The notes under the pieces were generated by a model. The model searched no databases, was not told where the DNA came from, and saw only the letters and a list, made by a program, of their open reading frames with translations. A program made the position numbers and the translations under genes. A DNA stretch of 64,000 nt, taken from Streptomonospora litoralis (GTDB lineage: Bacteria > Actinomycetota > Actinomycetes > Streptosporangiales > Streptosporangiaceae). Positions 7,419-16,040 of the stretch are shown in pieces (within the stretch, counting starts at the first letter, position 1; every line of letters starts with the position of its first letter). Where the stretch lies: contig NZ_CP036455.1 in assembly GCF_004323735.1 (NCBI RefSeq), positions 1,855,101-1,919,100 of the forward strand. Direction: 5' to 3'.

Positions 7419-7979
7419 TCATGGACTCCTCCGGCTGGGGTTGTGGATCTGGGCCAGGGCGGCGTGGGCGCCCGCCCGGTCGCCGCGGCCGTCGAGGAGA
7501 TCCCAGAGCCGGTCGAGGCTGGCGTGCGGGTCGGCGATGTCCATCCACACAACCCGGCTCTTGTCGGCGAGGAACGCCTCGATGTTGGTGGTGACCGTGG
7601 CGACCAGGGCGCGCGCGGCCGCGAGCTGCTCGCCGGTGGTGCGCGGCGGCCGCCGCCGGATGATTCCGGAGGCGTAGGCCGGGGCGATGCCGGCGCGGAC
7701 GGTGTAGCGGGCGGCGTAGGAGCGGGCCACCTGCTCTGGGTCGCGGGTGAGGTGGACGTAGACCGGGGCGTCGCCGTACCGCTGGTCGAGTTCGCCGAGG
7801 TGCCAGGCGAGCCGGTTGTCGACCTCGACGTGGTGGTCGGGGTAGGCCAGACGGTCGGGCCCGATGAGGTGGGCGCGGGACTCGTGGCCGGTGGTGTGGC
7901 TGGTCAGGTGCGCCGCCAGCGCGCGGGCCAGGGTGAGGCTGCCGCACCGGCCGGTGCACAGCACCATGGCGCGGCTCAC
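7419..7979 (-). CDS. Sulfotransferase-like protein
   Basis: The 186-residue protein opens with VLCTGRCGSLTLARAL, which fits the 5'-phosphosulfate-binding loop of PAPS-dependent sulfotransferases, and has VHLTRDPEQVARSY, which fits the 3'-phosphate motif. It is short for the family and may be a minimal domain. The GTG start overlaps the upstream stop (GTGA). If active it would move sulfate from PAPS to a hydroxyl, most likely on the same glycan handled by the neighbouring transferases. A P-loop kinase-like role is the main alternative. Confidence 0.65.
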   Translation of the reverse strand: MSRAMVLCTGRCGSLTLARALAAHLTSHTTGHESRAHLIGPDRLAYPDHHVEVDNRLAWHLGELDQRYGDAPVYVHLTRDPEQVARSYAARYTVRAGIAPAYASGIIRRRPPRTTGEQLAAARALVATVTTNIEAFLADKSRVVWMDIADPHASLDRLWDLLDGRGDRAGAHAALAQIHNPSRRSP

Positions 7980-8602
7980 CAAACGCCCCGGCCGGCTTTC
8001 CTGGCGGCGGTGTTCCAGTCGTGTTTGATCCAGCCGCCGCGGGCGTGTGGCCCGAAGGCCTCCTCGTGGCCGACGACGGTGACCTCGTCGCCCCAGTCGC
8101 GGCCGCGGTAGGTCCGGGTCAGATGCCAGGGCCCCACCGACTGGGCGAGGTGGCGGTGGCCGTGGGCCTCCAGCGCCGCGCGGATCCCGTCGACCAACGC
8201 CCGGATGTAGGGGTGGCCCGGGGCGGCGGCCATGAGGCAGTTGGTGATGGGGTGGTCGCCCTCGGTGTGCTGCGGCGAGGTCACCAGAACGCACGATCGG
8301 TCCGCCAGGAGCCCCTCGAGGTTGGCCATCGGCGCGACGTCGGTATCCGAGTACACCCCGCCGTAGAGCAGCAGCAGCTCCAGCCGCACCACATCAGCCT
8401 GAAACCGCTTCCAGTCCCGCGGGTAGCGCTCGGCCGCGTTGTCGACGAGGGCCTGGTGGGCCAGCGGCGGCAGCTCGGCCGAGGACGTCCAATCCGTGCG
8501 GTCCCAGCCGGGGTGCAGCCGGTCCCACCACCGCCCGTACTCGCGGTACCGGGCGGGCATCGGATCGTCCAGCCAGATCCGATGCAGCACCCGCGGGATC
8601 AC
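7976..8602 (-). CDS. GT32-type glycosyltransferase (capsular polysaccharide/OCH1-like)
   Basis: Two hallmarks are clear: the N-terminal IPRVLHRIWLDDPMP and the catalytic region RLELLLLYGGVYSDTD at about residues 71-86, whose DxD binds the metal-sugar nucleotide. At 208 residues it is a compact member of the family that includes OCH1 and bacterial capsule transferases. The GTG start overlaps the preceding stop. It is the first enzyme of the modification cassette. Confidence 0.85.
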   Translation of the reverse strand: MIPRVLHRIWLDDPMPARYREYGRWWDRLHPGWDRTDWTSSAELPPLAHQALVDNAAERYPRDWKRFQADVVRLELLLLYGGVYSDTDVAPMANLEGLLADRSCVLVTSPQHTEGDHPITNCLMAAAPGHPYIRALVDGIRAALEAHGHRHLAQSVGPWHLTRTYRGRDWGDEVTVVGHEEAFGPHARGGWIKHDWNTAARKAGRGVW

Positions 8603-8826
8603 CCGGCCTCGCCCAGCGCGCGGATCCGCTTCACCGTCGGGCTGTTCTTGCCGCTGGCCTGGTGCAGGAGGTCGGCGGCCGCGGCCGCGGCCGCCGCGTA
8701 GCCCTGCCGGTAGCCCTCGGCGCGCGCGTCCCCGTCGCTGTCGGCGTCGCTGTCGGTGGCCTGGGTGTCCTCGAGCCGCTGACGCAGCTCCGCGTTCTCC
8801 TCTTCCAGCTCAGCCTTCGTTGGCAT
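8599..8826 (-). CDS. Small acidic coiled-coil phage protein (75 aa)
   Basis: The ATG at 8826 has GAGGAG at optimal distance; an in-frame ATG two codons upstream sits directly on the Shine-Dalgarno and is less likely. The sequence has a heptad-like N-terminal helix (AELEEENAELRQRL), an Asp-rich middle and a run of eight Ala. It is the last gene before the modification cassette and could be a tail-fibre partner; function unknown. Confidence 0.6.
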   Translation of the reverse strand: MPTKAELEEENAELRQRLEDTQATDSDADSDGDARAEGYRQGYAAAAAAAADLLHQASGKNSPTVKRIRALGEAG

Positions 8827-8868
8827 GATCATCTCCTCAGTGAGCATGTGTGATCGTCAGTTACCGGG

Positions 8869-10119
8869 TCAGGACCCGGGCGTCAGCAGATACATCGGCA
8901 GCCCCCACCCGGTGTGCTCGCCCTCGACCCCGGAGGCCTCGACGACCACCCGCTCATCGGCAGGGCCCAGGCCGGCGGCGGCGTCGTTGAGCGCGAGCTC
9001 GTCCCAGCGGACGGCGCCGGTCCCGAATCTCTCCCACCACCACTGGGTCACGACGTCGGTGGTGATGGTGCCGCTAGTCTCGACGTCGGGGATGGAGGCC
9101 TGCGGATCGCTCGACCACACGGCCAGATAGCCTGTGCTGCCCTCGCGGCGAGCCTCGATGCGCACCCAGGTGTCGGCCGGGATGGTGCCGGACGGCAGGC
9201 TCAGCCCGACGCCGTACCAGTCCAGACCGCCCTCGGCCGATAGCGAGCACCCGCCGGTGCCGGAGGCCCACCAGACGTGGCCGTCCTGGGCGTCAGCGTC
9301 GCGTTTGAGGTAGCCGCGCACGGCCATGTCGGTGAGGTCGGGCAGGCTGCCCCACACCACTCCGGACCCGGAGTCCATACCGGATGGCAGCAGGATCGCG
9401 CCGGAGCCGGTGTAGGCGTCGTCGGTGTAGACGGTGCCGGCGTCGGCCCCCGACCACGCGTCACCGAGACTGCCGCCGGAGTTGGACGTGGTGATCTGGG
9501 CGCCGGTGGGCCCGTCGCAGGTGTTGGTGCGCAGCGCCTCGATGACCGGGCCGATGGCGTCGGCCGTGTCGGCGATCGACCATTCGTCGATCCAGATCGC
9601 GTCGCCGAGATGCTCGAGCCACCACTGCGTGATCGTCGACCCGTCGATGGTTCCCGACGTCTCGGCGTCGGGCGCGCCGGTCGAGGCCGGGTCGGTGGAC
9701 CAGACGCGCAGGGTGCCGGTGGTGCCCTGGCGGGTGGCCTCGACCCGGCACCAGGTGTCGGCCGGCAGCGCGTCCTCGAGCGTGAGCGCGTCCCAGGTGA
9801 CGTCTCCGGCGGCGCCGAGGCTGGCGGTGCCCGGGCCCGGGCTCCACCAAATGTTGCCGGACTCGCTGCTGCCGCGGTTGATGTAGACGCGCAGCGCGCA
9901 GTCGGCGAGACTGAGATCGGTCCAGGACATGCCGTTGCTGCTGCTGGGATTGTCCAGCCGCAGCGCGGCCGCGCCCGCATAGACGGTGGACTGGTCGTAG
10001 GTGACGCCAGGGGAGTCGACGCTGTCGAAGGGGTCGCCGTGCATCGAGGACCGCTCGATGGTGACGGCCGTGTCGGGGGCGCCGTCCCAGTTGAAGCTGT
10101 TGCGGCGGATGATGGCCAT
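8869..10119 (-). CDS. Tail fibre-like protein with tandem jelly-roll domains
   Basis: The 416-residue protein is built from two related halves of about 190 residues. Each has a GxxWW strand, a PADTW-R-EA strand, a WS-DP turn and a T-QWW strand, in the same order, consistent with concanavalin/LamG-like beta sandwiches. Such domains in phage fibres commonly bind carbohydrate. Its ATG overlaps the stop of the upstream tail gene (TGATG). It is probably a virion surface protein for host recognition; enzymatic residues are not evident. Confidence 0.65.
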   Translation of the reverse strand: MAIIRRNSFNWDGAPDTAVTIERSSMHGDPFDSVDSPGVTYDQSTVYAGAAALRLDNPSSSNGMSWTDLSLADCALRVYINRGSSESGNIWWSPGPGTASLGAAGDVTWDALTLEDALPADTWCRVEATRQGTTGTLRVWSTDPASTGAPDAETSGTIDGSTITQWWLEHLGDAIWIDEWSIADTADAIGPVIEALRTNTCDGPTGAQITTSNSGGSLGDAWSGADAGTVYTDDAYTGSGAILLPSGMDSGSGVVWGSLPDLTDMAVRGYLKRDADAQDGHVWWASGTGGCSLSAEGGLDWYGVGLSLPSGTIPADTWVRIEARREGSTGYLAVWSSDPQASIPDVETSGTITTDVVTQWWWERFGTGAVRWDELALNDAAAGLGPADERVVVEASGVEGEHTGWGLPMYLLTPGS

Positions 10120-10793
10120 CAGGCGACCCGGATCTCGACGGTGAGCGCTGCGGCGTCGGCGTCGCCGGTGACCTCGACGGTGAGGTACTCGCCGTCGGCG
10201 ATCTCCGAAGTGTCGAATGAGGTCGTTTTTGACGAGGTGTTCGCGCCGGTGGCGATCGAGATCGGAGACGAGGTGAGCGAGGTGACACCGTTGAGCAGCA
10301 CGTCGACCTCGACCGCCTCACTGGCGGGGGCGACGCCGGCCGACGCGTGAATCCACTGCACCTCCAGCGCGCGGCCGGTCATGTTGTAGGCGCGGTGCGC
10401 CGACCCGGTGGCCACCTCCGGCGCGCTGAACCGCCAGGTGTCACCAGCGCGCTCCTGCAGGGTGGCAACCTCGTCGCTGATGGTGGGCGAGGCCATGATG
10501 TAGCGCGGCTCGGTCCCGTCCGCACTCGCGCTGGCCCAGAGGTAGGCGACGCCGTCGGGGCCGCGGAACCGCGGAATGGTGCCGTGCTCGTCGGACTCGA
10601 CCGAGGTGACCGCGGCGCCGTCGGCGTCGAGCAGATCGGTGTACTGCGACCCGCCGGTCTGGGCATCCCACATCGTCACCGTCACTCCGGGCAGCAGCAG
10701 CGGGGTGTAGCCCACCACCTCGCCGCTCTCGGTGACCTCCTCGCCCTCCTGCATCACCCAGCCCGCATGGCTGCGCCCGAACCAGTGCCTCAC
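10119..10793 (-). CDS. Phage tail/fibre protein
   Basis: The 224-residue protein starts with RHWFGRSHAGW and an acidic stretch, then a beta-rich region with DAQTGGSQYTDLLDADG, typical of actinophage minor tail proteins whose N-terminal domain attaches to the tail tip. The C-terminal half alternates beta strands. The GTG start overlaps the holin stop. It lies between lysis genes and the jelly-roll protein, so it probably belongs to the same tail-tip complex. Confidence 0.6.
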   Translation of the reverse strand: MRHWFGRSHAGWVMQEGEEVTESGEVVGYTPLLLPGVTVTMWDAQTGGSQYTDLLDADGAAVTSVESDEHGTIPRFRGPDGVAYLWASASADGTEPRYIMASPTISDEVATLQERAGDTWRFSAPEVATGSAHRAYNMTGRALEVQWIHASAGVAPASEAVEVDVLLNGVTSLTSSPISIATGANTSSKTTSFDTSEIADGEYLTVEVTGDADAAALTVEIRVA

Positions 10794-11062
10794 AATCCGC
10801 CCCTTTCGCTCTCGTCCCGGTGGCGGCCGCGCGCGGTGGCGAGGTGGCGGGTGGCCAGCGGCGACCCGCGCTCTCCTGCCTCCATGGTGATGAGGCTGGT
10901 CAGCACCGACAGCAGCGCGCCCAACCCGGCTGCACCCAGCACCTGCCACGCCGAGATTTCCCACAGGGTGCTGGCATCGGCGACGCCAGCCCCCAGGGCC
11001 ATATGCGCGGCGCCGCGCGCCGCCAGCTCGGCGGACTGGCGCCAGAACCGCACTGTGAACAT
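10790..11062 (-). CDS. Holin (r1t-like)
   Basis: The 90-residue protein has an amphipathic N-terminal segment (TVRFWRQSAELAARG), two hydrophobic helices at about 18-30 and 38-60, and a basic C-terminus, as in r1t-type holins of actinophages. It would form membrane pores that release the endolysin encoded immediately upstream in the transcript. GAGGAG precedes the ATG. Confidence 0.8.
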   Translation of the reverse strand: MFTVRFWRQSAELAARGAAHMALGAGVADASTLWEISAWQVLGAAGLGALLSVLTSLITMEAGERGSPLATRHLATARGRHRDESERGGL

Positions 11063-11074
11063 CGGCGCGACTCC

Positions 11075-11983
11075 TCAGGTGTAGCGGGTGACGGGCTTGC
11101 GCCAGATCCAGGGCCAAGTGCGGCGCCCGACCAGCCCGTCGGCCGGACCGACCGCGGTGTGGCCCTCTGCCCGCGCCTGGGCCTGGAACTCCTCGACCAC
11201 ACGGGCGGTCTTGGGGCCGTGGCGGCCGTCGACCGAGATGCGCCAGCCGCGGTCGGCGAGGTGCTGCTGGTACTCGCGGATGTGGGGCCGGTCGTCGGGC
11301 CAGTAGTAGCCGGAGTGGTTGCGGTCATCGCTGGAGGGCGGCCCGAACCAGTGCCCGCGCTTCAGCGGGAACGCATAGGGCGGGTCCTGCCCGGGCTCGA
11401 CGACTTCCTTCTCACGGCGCGGCCGCGCCCCGCCGCCCCCGCCGCTGCCAAGATCGGGGATGGCCGAGCCCGGCGGCCGCCGGAAGGTCCCGGCGCGCAC
11501 CAGCCGGTAGGCACGGTCGCCCGGACACGATGTCTCCGTGAAATCCTTGTGGCCCAGCACGCGGCCGGCGATGCTGGTGTCGGGCTCCATCAGCCACTGC
11601 CGCAGCTCGCGCACCGCCTCGATCTGGGCCTCGGGGATCTCGTCGTCGGGCCCGCACGCCAGCGTCGCGGAGTAGTACTGGGAGTTGCCGGCGGTGGTGC
11701 CCTGCGCCGCCTGGTACCGGAATAGTCCCCGTCCTTCCAGGACGTACCCGTGGGGACACGGGAACCAGCTGTACCCCACGTCGTCCCACCCGCGGGTGTG
11801 CACGTGGAAATCCCTGCACCAGTTCCAGTACTCGATGCACGCCTGGTGGCCGCGGCGCGCGAGACGCTGGTCGGTGGAGTCGTAGTGGATGACCAGCCCC
11901 TGGTCGGGGTCGGCGTAGTCGGCGGGCGAGTACGGATCCCACCCCAGATCGGAGCGCCACACAAGGTGCGTGGGTGCGGGCAT
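11075..11983 (-). CDS. Endolysin: N-acetylmuramoyl-L-alanine amidase with peptidoglycan-binding domain
   Basis: The 302-residue enzyme has an amidase_2/PGRP-type catalytic domain (about 1-165): zinc ligand His in GLVIHYDST and the second cluster GHKDFTETSCPGD with His and Cys. It cleaves the bond between MurNAc and L-Ala. After a Gly/Pro/Arg linker, residues from about 225 form a PG_binding_1-like domain (IREYQQHLADRGW, then VDGRHGPKTARVVEEFQ). GGAGG lies 7 nt before the ATG. It works with the holin downstream in host lysis. Confidence 0.9.
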   Translation of the reverse strand: MPAPTHLVWRSDLGWDPYSPADYADPDQGLVIHYDSTDQRLARRGHQACIEYWNWCRDFHVHTRGWDDVGYSWFPCPHGYVLEGRGLFRYQAAQGTTAGNSQYYSATLACGPDDEIPEAQIEAVRELRQWLMEPDTSIAGRVLGHKDFTETSCPGDRAYRLVRAGTFRRPPGSAIPDLGSGGGGGARPRREKEVVEPGQDPPYAFPLKRGHWFGPPSSDDRNHSGYYWPDDRPHIREYQQHLADRGWRISVDGRHGPKTARVVEEFQAQARAEGHTAVGPADGLVGRRTWPWIWRKPVTRYT

Positions 11984-12044
11984 GGCAAGCCTCCAGGCAG
12001 ACGGAAGCGCCGCCCCCGGGGGCAGCGCGGGCATGGATCGGGGG

Positions 12045-12575
12045 TCAGCCCGCCGGACGGCACGACCAGGGGTCGGTGGGATCCAGCGGCGGTTCGCAGT
12101 ACATGCGCGACGGTGCGGGCGATCCCGGGGGGCCGGAGGGTCCGGGCGGGCCGGAAGGGCCCGTCTCGCCGCGCGGTCCCGACGGGCCCGCGGGCCCGCT
12201 CGGCCCGGGAGGCCCCGGGCGGCCGGACGCACCGGAGGGACCGGCAGCGCCGGGCGAACCCGTCGGCCCCGCGGATCCGTCTTCCCCGGGCGCGCCCGGG
12301 GGACCGCGGCGCCCCGCCGCGCCGGCGGGCCCGGGCGGGCCCGGCGTCGGCGAGGGGAGGCCGGCATAGGGCGAGGGCGCGGGTGTTGGTGTGCCGCCCA
12401 GCTGCTCAACCTGTTCGGTCAGCGCGGAGCGGTGCGCCTCGGCCGCCTCGAGCTGGGCGCTCTGGCGCGCGGTGACGGCGATGATCCAGGCCAACAGAGC
12501 TACCGCGCTCAGCAGCCCGGCGGCGAACAGCATGCCGCGCAGCATGGTCCAGGGAGGCAGTCGCGGGCGGATCAC
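12045..12575 (-). CDS. Membrane-anchored collagen-like protein
   Basis: The 176-residue protein has one transmembrane helix at about 13-35, a short polar helix (about 38-58), a Pro-rich linker and 25 uninterrupted Gly-X-Y triplets at about residues 79-153. It ends in a short tail with two Cys that could lock a trimer. Triplets rich in Pro and Ser, plus GRR, GED and GET, fit a triple-helical rod. Phage collagen-like proteins are usually fibre parts, but the N-terminal anchor here suggests a lysis-module or envelope role. The GTG start overlaps the upstream stop. Confidence 0.75.
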   Translation of the reverse strand: MIRPRLPPWTMLRGMLFAAGLLSAVALLAWIIAVTARQSAQLEAAEAHRSALTEQVEQLGGTPTPAPSPYAGLPSPTPGPPGPAGAAGRRGPPGAPGEDGSAGPTGSPGAAGPSGASGRPGPPGPSGPAGPSGPRGETGPSGPPGPSGPPGSPAPSRMYCEPPLDPTDPWSCRPAG

Positions 12576-12868
12576 GCGGCACCACCTCCGCGCAGCATCC
12601 AGGCCAGTACCAGCGCCACCACCACGGGCGCGATGAAGCTGGTGACGGCGGTCCACATCGCGCGGCGGTTGCTCTCGCGCAAAGCCTGCACCTCGGCTTC
12701 AAGCCGGCCGATGCGTTCCTGGTCTGCGGCCCGGTGGGCGTTGTAGACCTCTTTGAGTACGAAGTGGTCGAGCCGGGCGGCCAGGGCCTCGATGTCCTTC
12801 TGGACCTCGGCATAGCTGCTGGCTATGGTCCGCTGCAGCTCCCATAGGGTCGGTTGCTCATCACTCAC
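12572..12868 (-). CDS. XhlA-like coiled-coil membrane protein of the lysis module
   Basis: The 98-residue protein combines a long helix with heptads (about 10-70: [15 protein letters not shown], then [12 protein letters not shown]) and one C-terminal transmembrane helix (about 73-92), the architecture of XhlA/hemolysin-type phage proteins that assist holins. No sequence-level family match is claimed. The GTG at 12868 follows an AGGGGGG tract. Confidence 0.6.
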   Translation of the reverse strand: MSDEQPTLWELQRTIASSYAEVQKDIEALAARLDHFVLKEVYNAHRAADQERIGRLEAEVQALRESNRRAMWTAVTSFIAPVVVALVLAWMLRGGGAA

Positions 12869-12878
12869 CCAACCCCCC

Positions 12879-13859
12879 TTATTCGATCTCGTATTCGAAC
12901 CCGTCGAGGGCGACCCAGGTCGGGTCGTGGTTGTTGGCGCGCAGCACCCGCACCTGGCCCGGACGGAAAGCCGCGGTGTCGAGCGGGGCGACGTCCAGGC
13001 GCACACTGACGTGGTCGCCGTCGTCGTAGGCCGCACCGATGTGGCGGGCATAGTCGGCCGGTCGCATCTCCGGCGGAACCCGGGCGATGATCGCGCCTTG
13101 CGGAATGACGCCGCCATCCGAGCGGGCGATAGTGCCGCGCAGCTCCACCCGCGTTGGCGTCCAGAATCGCCCGGACGGCGCCGATCCCGTCGAGCCGAAG
13201 TTCTCGTAGCCGCTACCCAACGTCAGAGCTTCCCAGTCGGTGGGGTAGCGCGGGTCGTGCGCGGTGACGTAGGCGCCGTTGTAGACGTAGCGCAGTCGGC
13301 CGGTCGACAGCTCCATCGCCAGCCCACCCTCGCCAACGTCGGCGTTGGGGTAGTCGGCCAGCATCGGAACCGCGCCATGTCCGGTGTACTGGCGCACATC
13401 CACCACCGCACCGGCATTGACGACGGACGCGTTGCCGGCGACGGTGATCTCGGCGAGCGGGATCTCCCAGATGTCGTCGGGGTCGCGCGTTGGCGAAGGC
13501 GCGGTGCCTGCGCCGGACACACCCTGCTTGATCACGATGCCGGCCTCGCCCGGGTCCACGCTGGACCCGGCGAGCGGGTCGGCCCGCACCACCACCAGGT
13601 CCACACGCGCGGCCGCGGACGCGTTCGGGCTCACCTGCTCGGTGACGTCCTCGGTGGAGCGGTACCAGTACCCCCCGGCCAGGCAGTAGCCGGGGCGCAC
13701 GCGGATCTCGGCGGTGCCGTCCGCGGTCACCTGCAGCCGCTGGTCCGCGTCCAGGCCGTCGCGCACCACACCGGAGGGGGCGAACTGCCGGTACCAGCGG
13801 GCGAGGACGGTGTCCTCGGTCACCGGCGATCCGGCGAAGACGCCGTAGGTCTCAGCCAC
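12879..13859 (-). CDS. Minor tail / baseplate protein
   Basis: The 326-residue beta-rich protein starts with AETYGVFAGSPVTEDT and has a VRPGYCLAGGYWY strand pair followed by VVVRADP and a DIWEIPLAEITV segment. This pattern is typical of actinophage baseplate or receptor-binding proteins encoded after Gp37-like genes. A Gly-rich hinge at about 215 leads to a C-terminal domain. AGGAGG precedes the GTG at 13859. It probably sits at the tail tip. Confidence 0.65.
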   Translation of the reverse strand: MAETYGVFAGSPVTEDTVLARWYRQFAPSGVVRDGLDADQRLQVTADGTAEIRVRPGYCLAGGYWYRSTEDVTEQVSPNASAAARVDLVVVRADPLAGSSVDPGEAGIVIKQGVSGAGTAPSPTRDPDDIWEIPLAEITVAGNASVVNAGAVVDVRQYTGHGAVPMLADYPNADVGEGGLAMELSTGRLRYVYNGAYVTAHDPRYPTDWEALTLGSGYENFGSTGSAPSGRFWTPTRVELRGTIARSDGGVIPQGAIIARVPPEMRPADYARHIGAAYDDGDHVSVRLDVAPLDTAAFRPGQVRVLRANNHDPTWVALDGFEYEIE

Positions 13860-13862
13860 GTG

Positions 13863-15041
13863 TCACCTCCTGGTCTGGAGCTGGTTGACGTCGCGCCGCA
13901 GCCCGGAGACGCGGCGGTAGATGGCGGGCCGCTCCTGCTCCTCACCGATCGAGGGGGTGATGAGCTGCCCGTTGTCCGTATCGCGGGTGTAGCGCATCTC
14001 GCGGATGGTGTCCTCGACCGGGCCGACCTCGGTTTCGAAGGTGACGACGTCGCCGCGGTCGTAGTCGCGGCCGGCGACCAGCTGCTCGGTATCGATCGGG
14101 CTGAACGAGACACTCGCGGTGCCGCGGCCCTCCTCGAGCCGCTCGGTCGCGGCCTGCCCCGCGGCCTCGTCGGGGTCGACGTAGTCGTCGTCACCCGGGC
14201 TCGCCGAGGGGTCGACCTGGCGCTGGTCGGCGAACTCCTCGACGATCAGGTGCGGCCACAGCGCGTCGCGCTGCTGGAACCGGTAGAACACCCGGTTGAC
14301 GTCTTCGCCGCCGATGCCGACGATGACGTCGGTGACCTCCGGCGGCGTCAGCTCGTAGGAGTAGCTGGTGACGTTGCCGAGGTCGACGGCGAACCGTGCG
14401 ATGGCGGCCAGGTCGGCCGGCTCGTAGAACACCAGCTCCAGGTCGCTGCCCGACTGGATGATGTCCCAGCCGATACCACCGGACTCGGCCAGCCCGTGCA
14501 CGGTCTCCAGCAGCGCGTCCATCCGCAGCTTCGTGGTGACGGTGGACCCGCGGCCCTGGTCGGTGGTGAGCACGAGGCCGTCCTGGCGCCGGTCGGCCAG
14601 CGCCGAGGGGCCGGCCTGCCGGTCGACCAGCGTGCGGATCACGGTCTCGGCCGCCCCCGAATGCACCGCATAGGCGCTGGACTGGGTGGTGCCGCTGGTG
14701 GTGATCGGCTCGTCGTAGGCCGGCCAGATCACTCGCGCGATCGTGGCCGCATCGGAGACGCCGGAGACGGTGAGCTGGCCGCGGCCGCCGTCCTCCTCGG
14801 TGACCTCGGTGGAGTCCGGCCGTTTGGGCCCGGACAGTTTGATGGCGCCGTCGACGACGAACAGGATGCCTTCGCCGGCCTGGAGCAGGTCGGCGCTGGC
14901 CGAGCCGGCGTCGACGGTGACGGTCCAGGCGCCGGCGTCCAGGTGCCGCACCCGCACGTCCAGGCTCTGCTCGTCGTCGATCTCGCCGATGATCGTGCGG
15001 TTCTCGTCGCGTACGAGGATGCGCCACTCGGTCTCGGCCAC
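13863..15041 (-). CDS. Siphovirus Gp37-like minor tail protein
   Basis: The protein opens with WRILVRDENRTIIGEIDDEQ followed by a beta-rich domain with an LSGP motif, the recognisable start of the Sipho_Gp37 (ReqiPepy6 Gp37-like) family, a tail-tip protein encoded after Dit. The GTG at 15041 is preferred because GAGGGG is 8-9 nt upstream; a GTG three codons earlier is possible. It lies 21 nt after the Dit stop. Confidence 0.8.
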   Translation of the reverse strand: MAETEWRILVRDENRTIIGEIDDEQSLDVRVRHLDAGAWTVTVDAGSASADLLQAGEGILFVVDGAIKLSGPKRPDSTEVTEEDGGRGQLTVSGVSDAATIARVIWPAYDEPITTSGTTQSSAYAVHSGAAETVIRTLVDRQAGPSALADRRQDGLVLTTDQGRGSTVTTKLRMDALLETVHGLAESGGIGWDIIQSGSDLELVFYEPADLAAIARFAVDLGNVTSYSYELTPPEVTDVIVGIGGEDVNRVFYRFQQRDALWPHLIVEEFADQRQVDPSASPGDDDYVDPDEAAGQAATERLEEGRGTASVSFSPIDTEQLVAGRDYDRGDVVTFETEVGPVEDTIREMRYTRDTDNGQLITPSIGEEQERPAIYRRVSGLRRDVNQLQTRR

Positions 15042-15062
15042 CGCCGCCACCCCCTCGCTGCC

Positions 15063-16025
15063 TCAGGCGGTGAGCTCCTGCGGGGTGTAGGACAGGGCGA
15101 CCTCGGTGCCCTCGCCCACGCCGGTGGCAATGACGTCGATCTCGTTGACCGTCGGCGCCAGCGGCCACAGCGCGCTGCCGAGCGCCAGGTCCCCGTAGGC
15201 GTTGGTCGACCCGTTGAGGGTGACGGACTTGCGGCGGGGCCGGGTGTCGATGACGATCGTGTCGCCGCCGGTCAGCTCCCGATCGAGCGTGAGCTCCTTG
15301 CCGAGGGTGACTGAGCGCAGCACGGTGCCGGAGGACAGCGGCCCGGTCAGGGTCCAGACCGGCCAGGCGCGGGCGGTGCCGACGATGGCGATCTCCATGC
15401 CCTCGCCGATCACCGCACCGCTCACGACCTCCAGCGGCAGGATCGGCAGGAACCGGTCGGCGCTTTCCTGCGCCCGCCAGAAAAGGGTGCGGGTTGGCCT
15501 GGACCAGTAGGGGTTGGCGGCCATCCACGTGATCCCGTAGTTGGCCCAGCACAGCCCCGCCTCGTCCTGGCCCTCCGAGCCCTCCATGCCCTCGGTGTAG
15601 TGCGCCTCGATCCAGCGGCTGGTGCCGTCGAACTCGGTGACCGTGAGTCGCCCGGCCCCACCGAGGTTGGTGGGTTGGGGGTCGACGTCGCGGGCGAGCT
15701 GGCGGCGGCGGCCGCGGGCCTCCTCCCGCGAGGCCCCCCACACCCGGATGGGCACGAAAACCTCGCGGGGCTCGGCCCGCACACCCGTCACGACGTCGCC
15801 GTCCAGCGCCCCCGACTCGCGCCGGTAGAGCTGGTAGGGCGGCAGGTCCAGCCCCCGCACCCCCGGCATCGCCACATAGCCCGCCTCCGGCGCGGTCAGC
15901 ACCGTGGTCACACCCTGCGCGCTGGTCCACTCCAGGCGACTGGAGTGGTCGGGCCGGTTGATCAGCGGGTTGGGCGCCGGCTCCTCCGGCGTCACCTCCA
16001 CACCGGCGGTCACCAGCAGCGGCAT
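15063..16025 (-). CDS. Distal tail protein (Dit-like)
   Basis: The 320-residue protein directly follows the tape measure, the usual place for Dit. It has the family's PIRVWGASREEARGRRRQLA helix after a beta-rich N-terminus, the WIEAHYTEGMEGSE strand pair and the YGITWMAANPYW motif, followed by a C-terminal galectin-like domain. Dit forms the hexameric hub at the tube end to which the Gp37-like protein attaches. Confidence 0.8.
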   Translation of the reverse strand: MPLLVTAGVEVTPEEPAPNPLINRPDHSSRLEWTSAQGVTTVLTAPEAGYVAMPGVRGLDLPPYQLYRRESGALDGDVVTGVRAEPREVFVPIRVWGASREEARGRRRQLARDVDPQPTNLGGAGRLTVTEFDGTSRWIEAHYTEGMEGSEGQDEAGLCWANYGITWMAANPYWSRPTRTLFWRAQESADRFLPILPLEVVSGAVIGEGMEIAIVGTARAWPVWTLTGPLSSGTVLRSVTLGKELTLDRELTGGDTIVIDTRPRRKSVTLNGSTNAYGDLALGSALWPLAPTVNEIDVIATGVGEGTEVALSYTPQELTA

Positions 16026-16040
16026 GACCGACCACCTCCC

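Noticed and set aside
9277-10350. Plus-strand coding frame opposite the fibre genes
   Set aside because: Val/Gly/Arg-rich antisense shadow; the minus-strand genes have overlapping starts and stops and recognisable domains.
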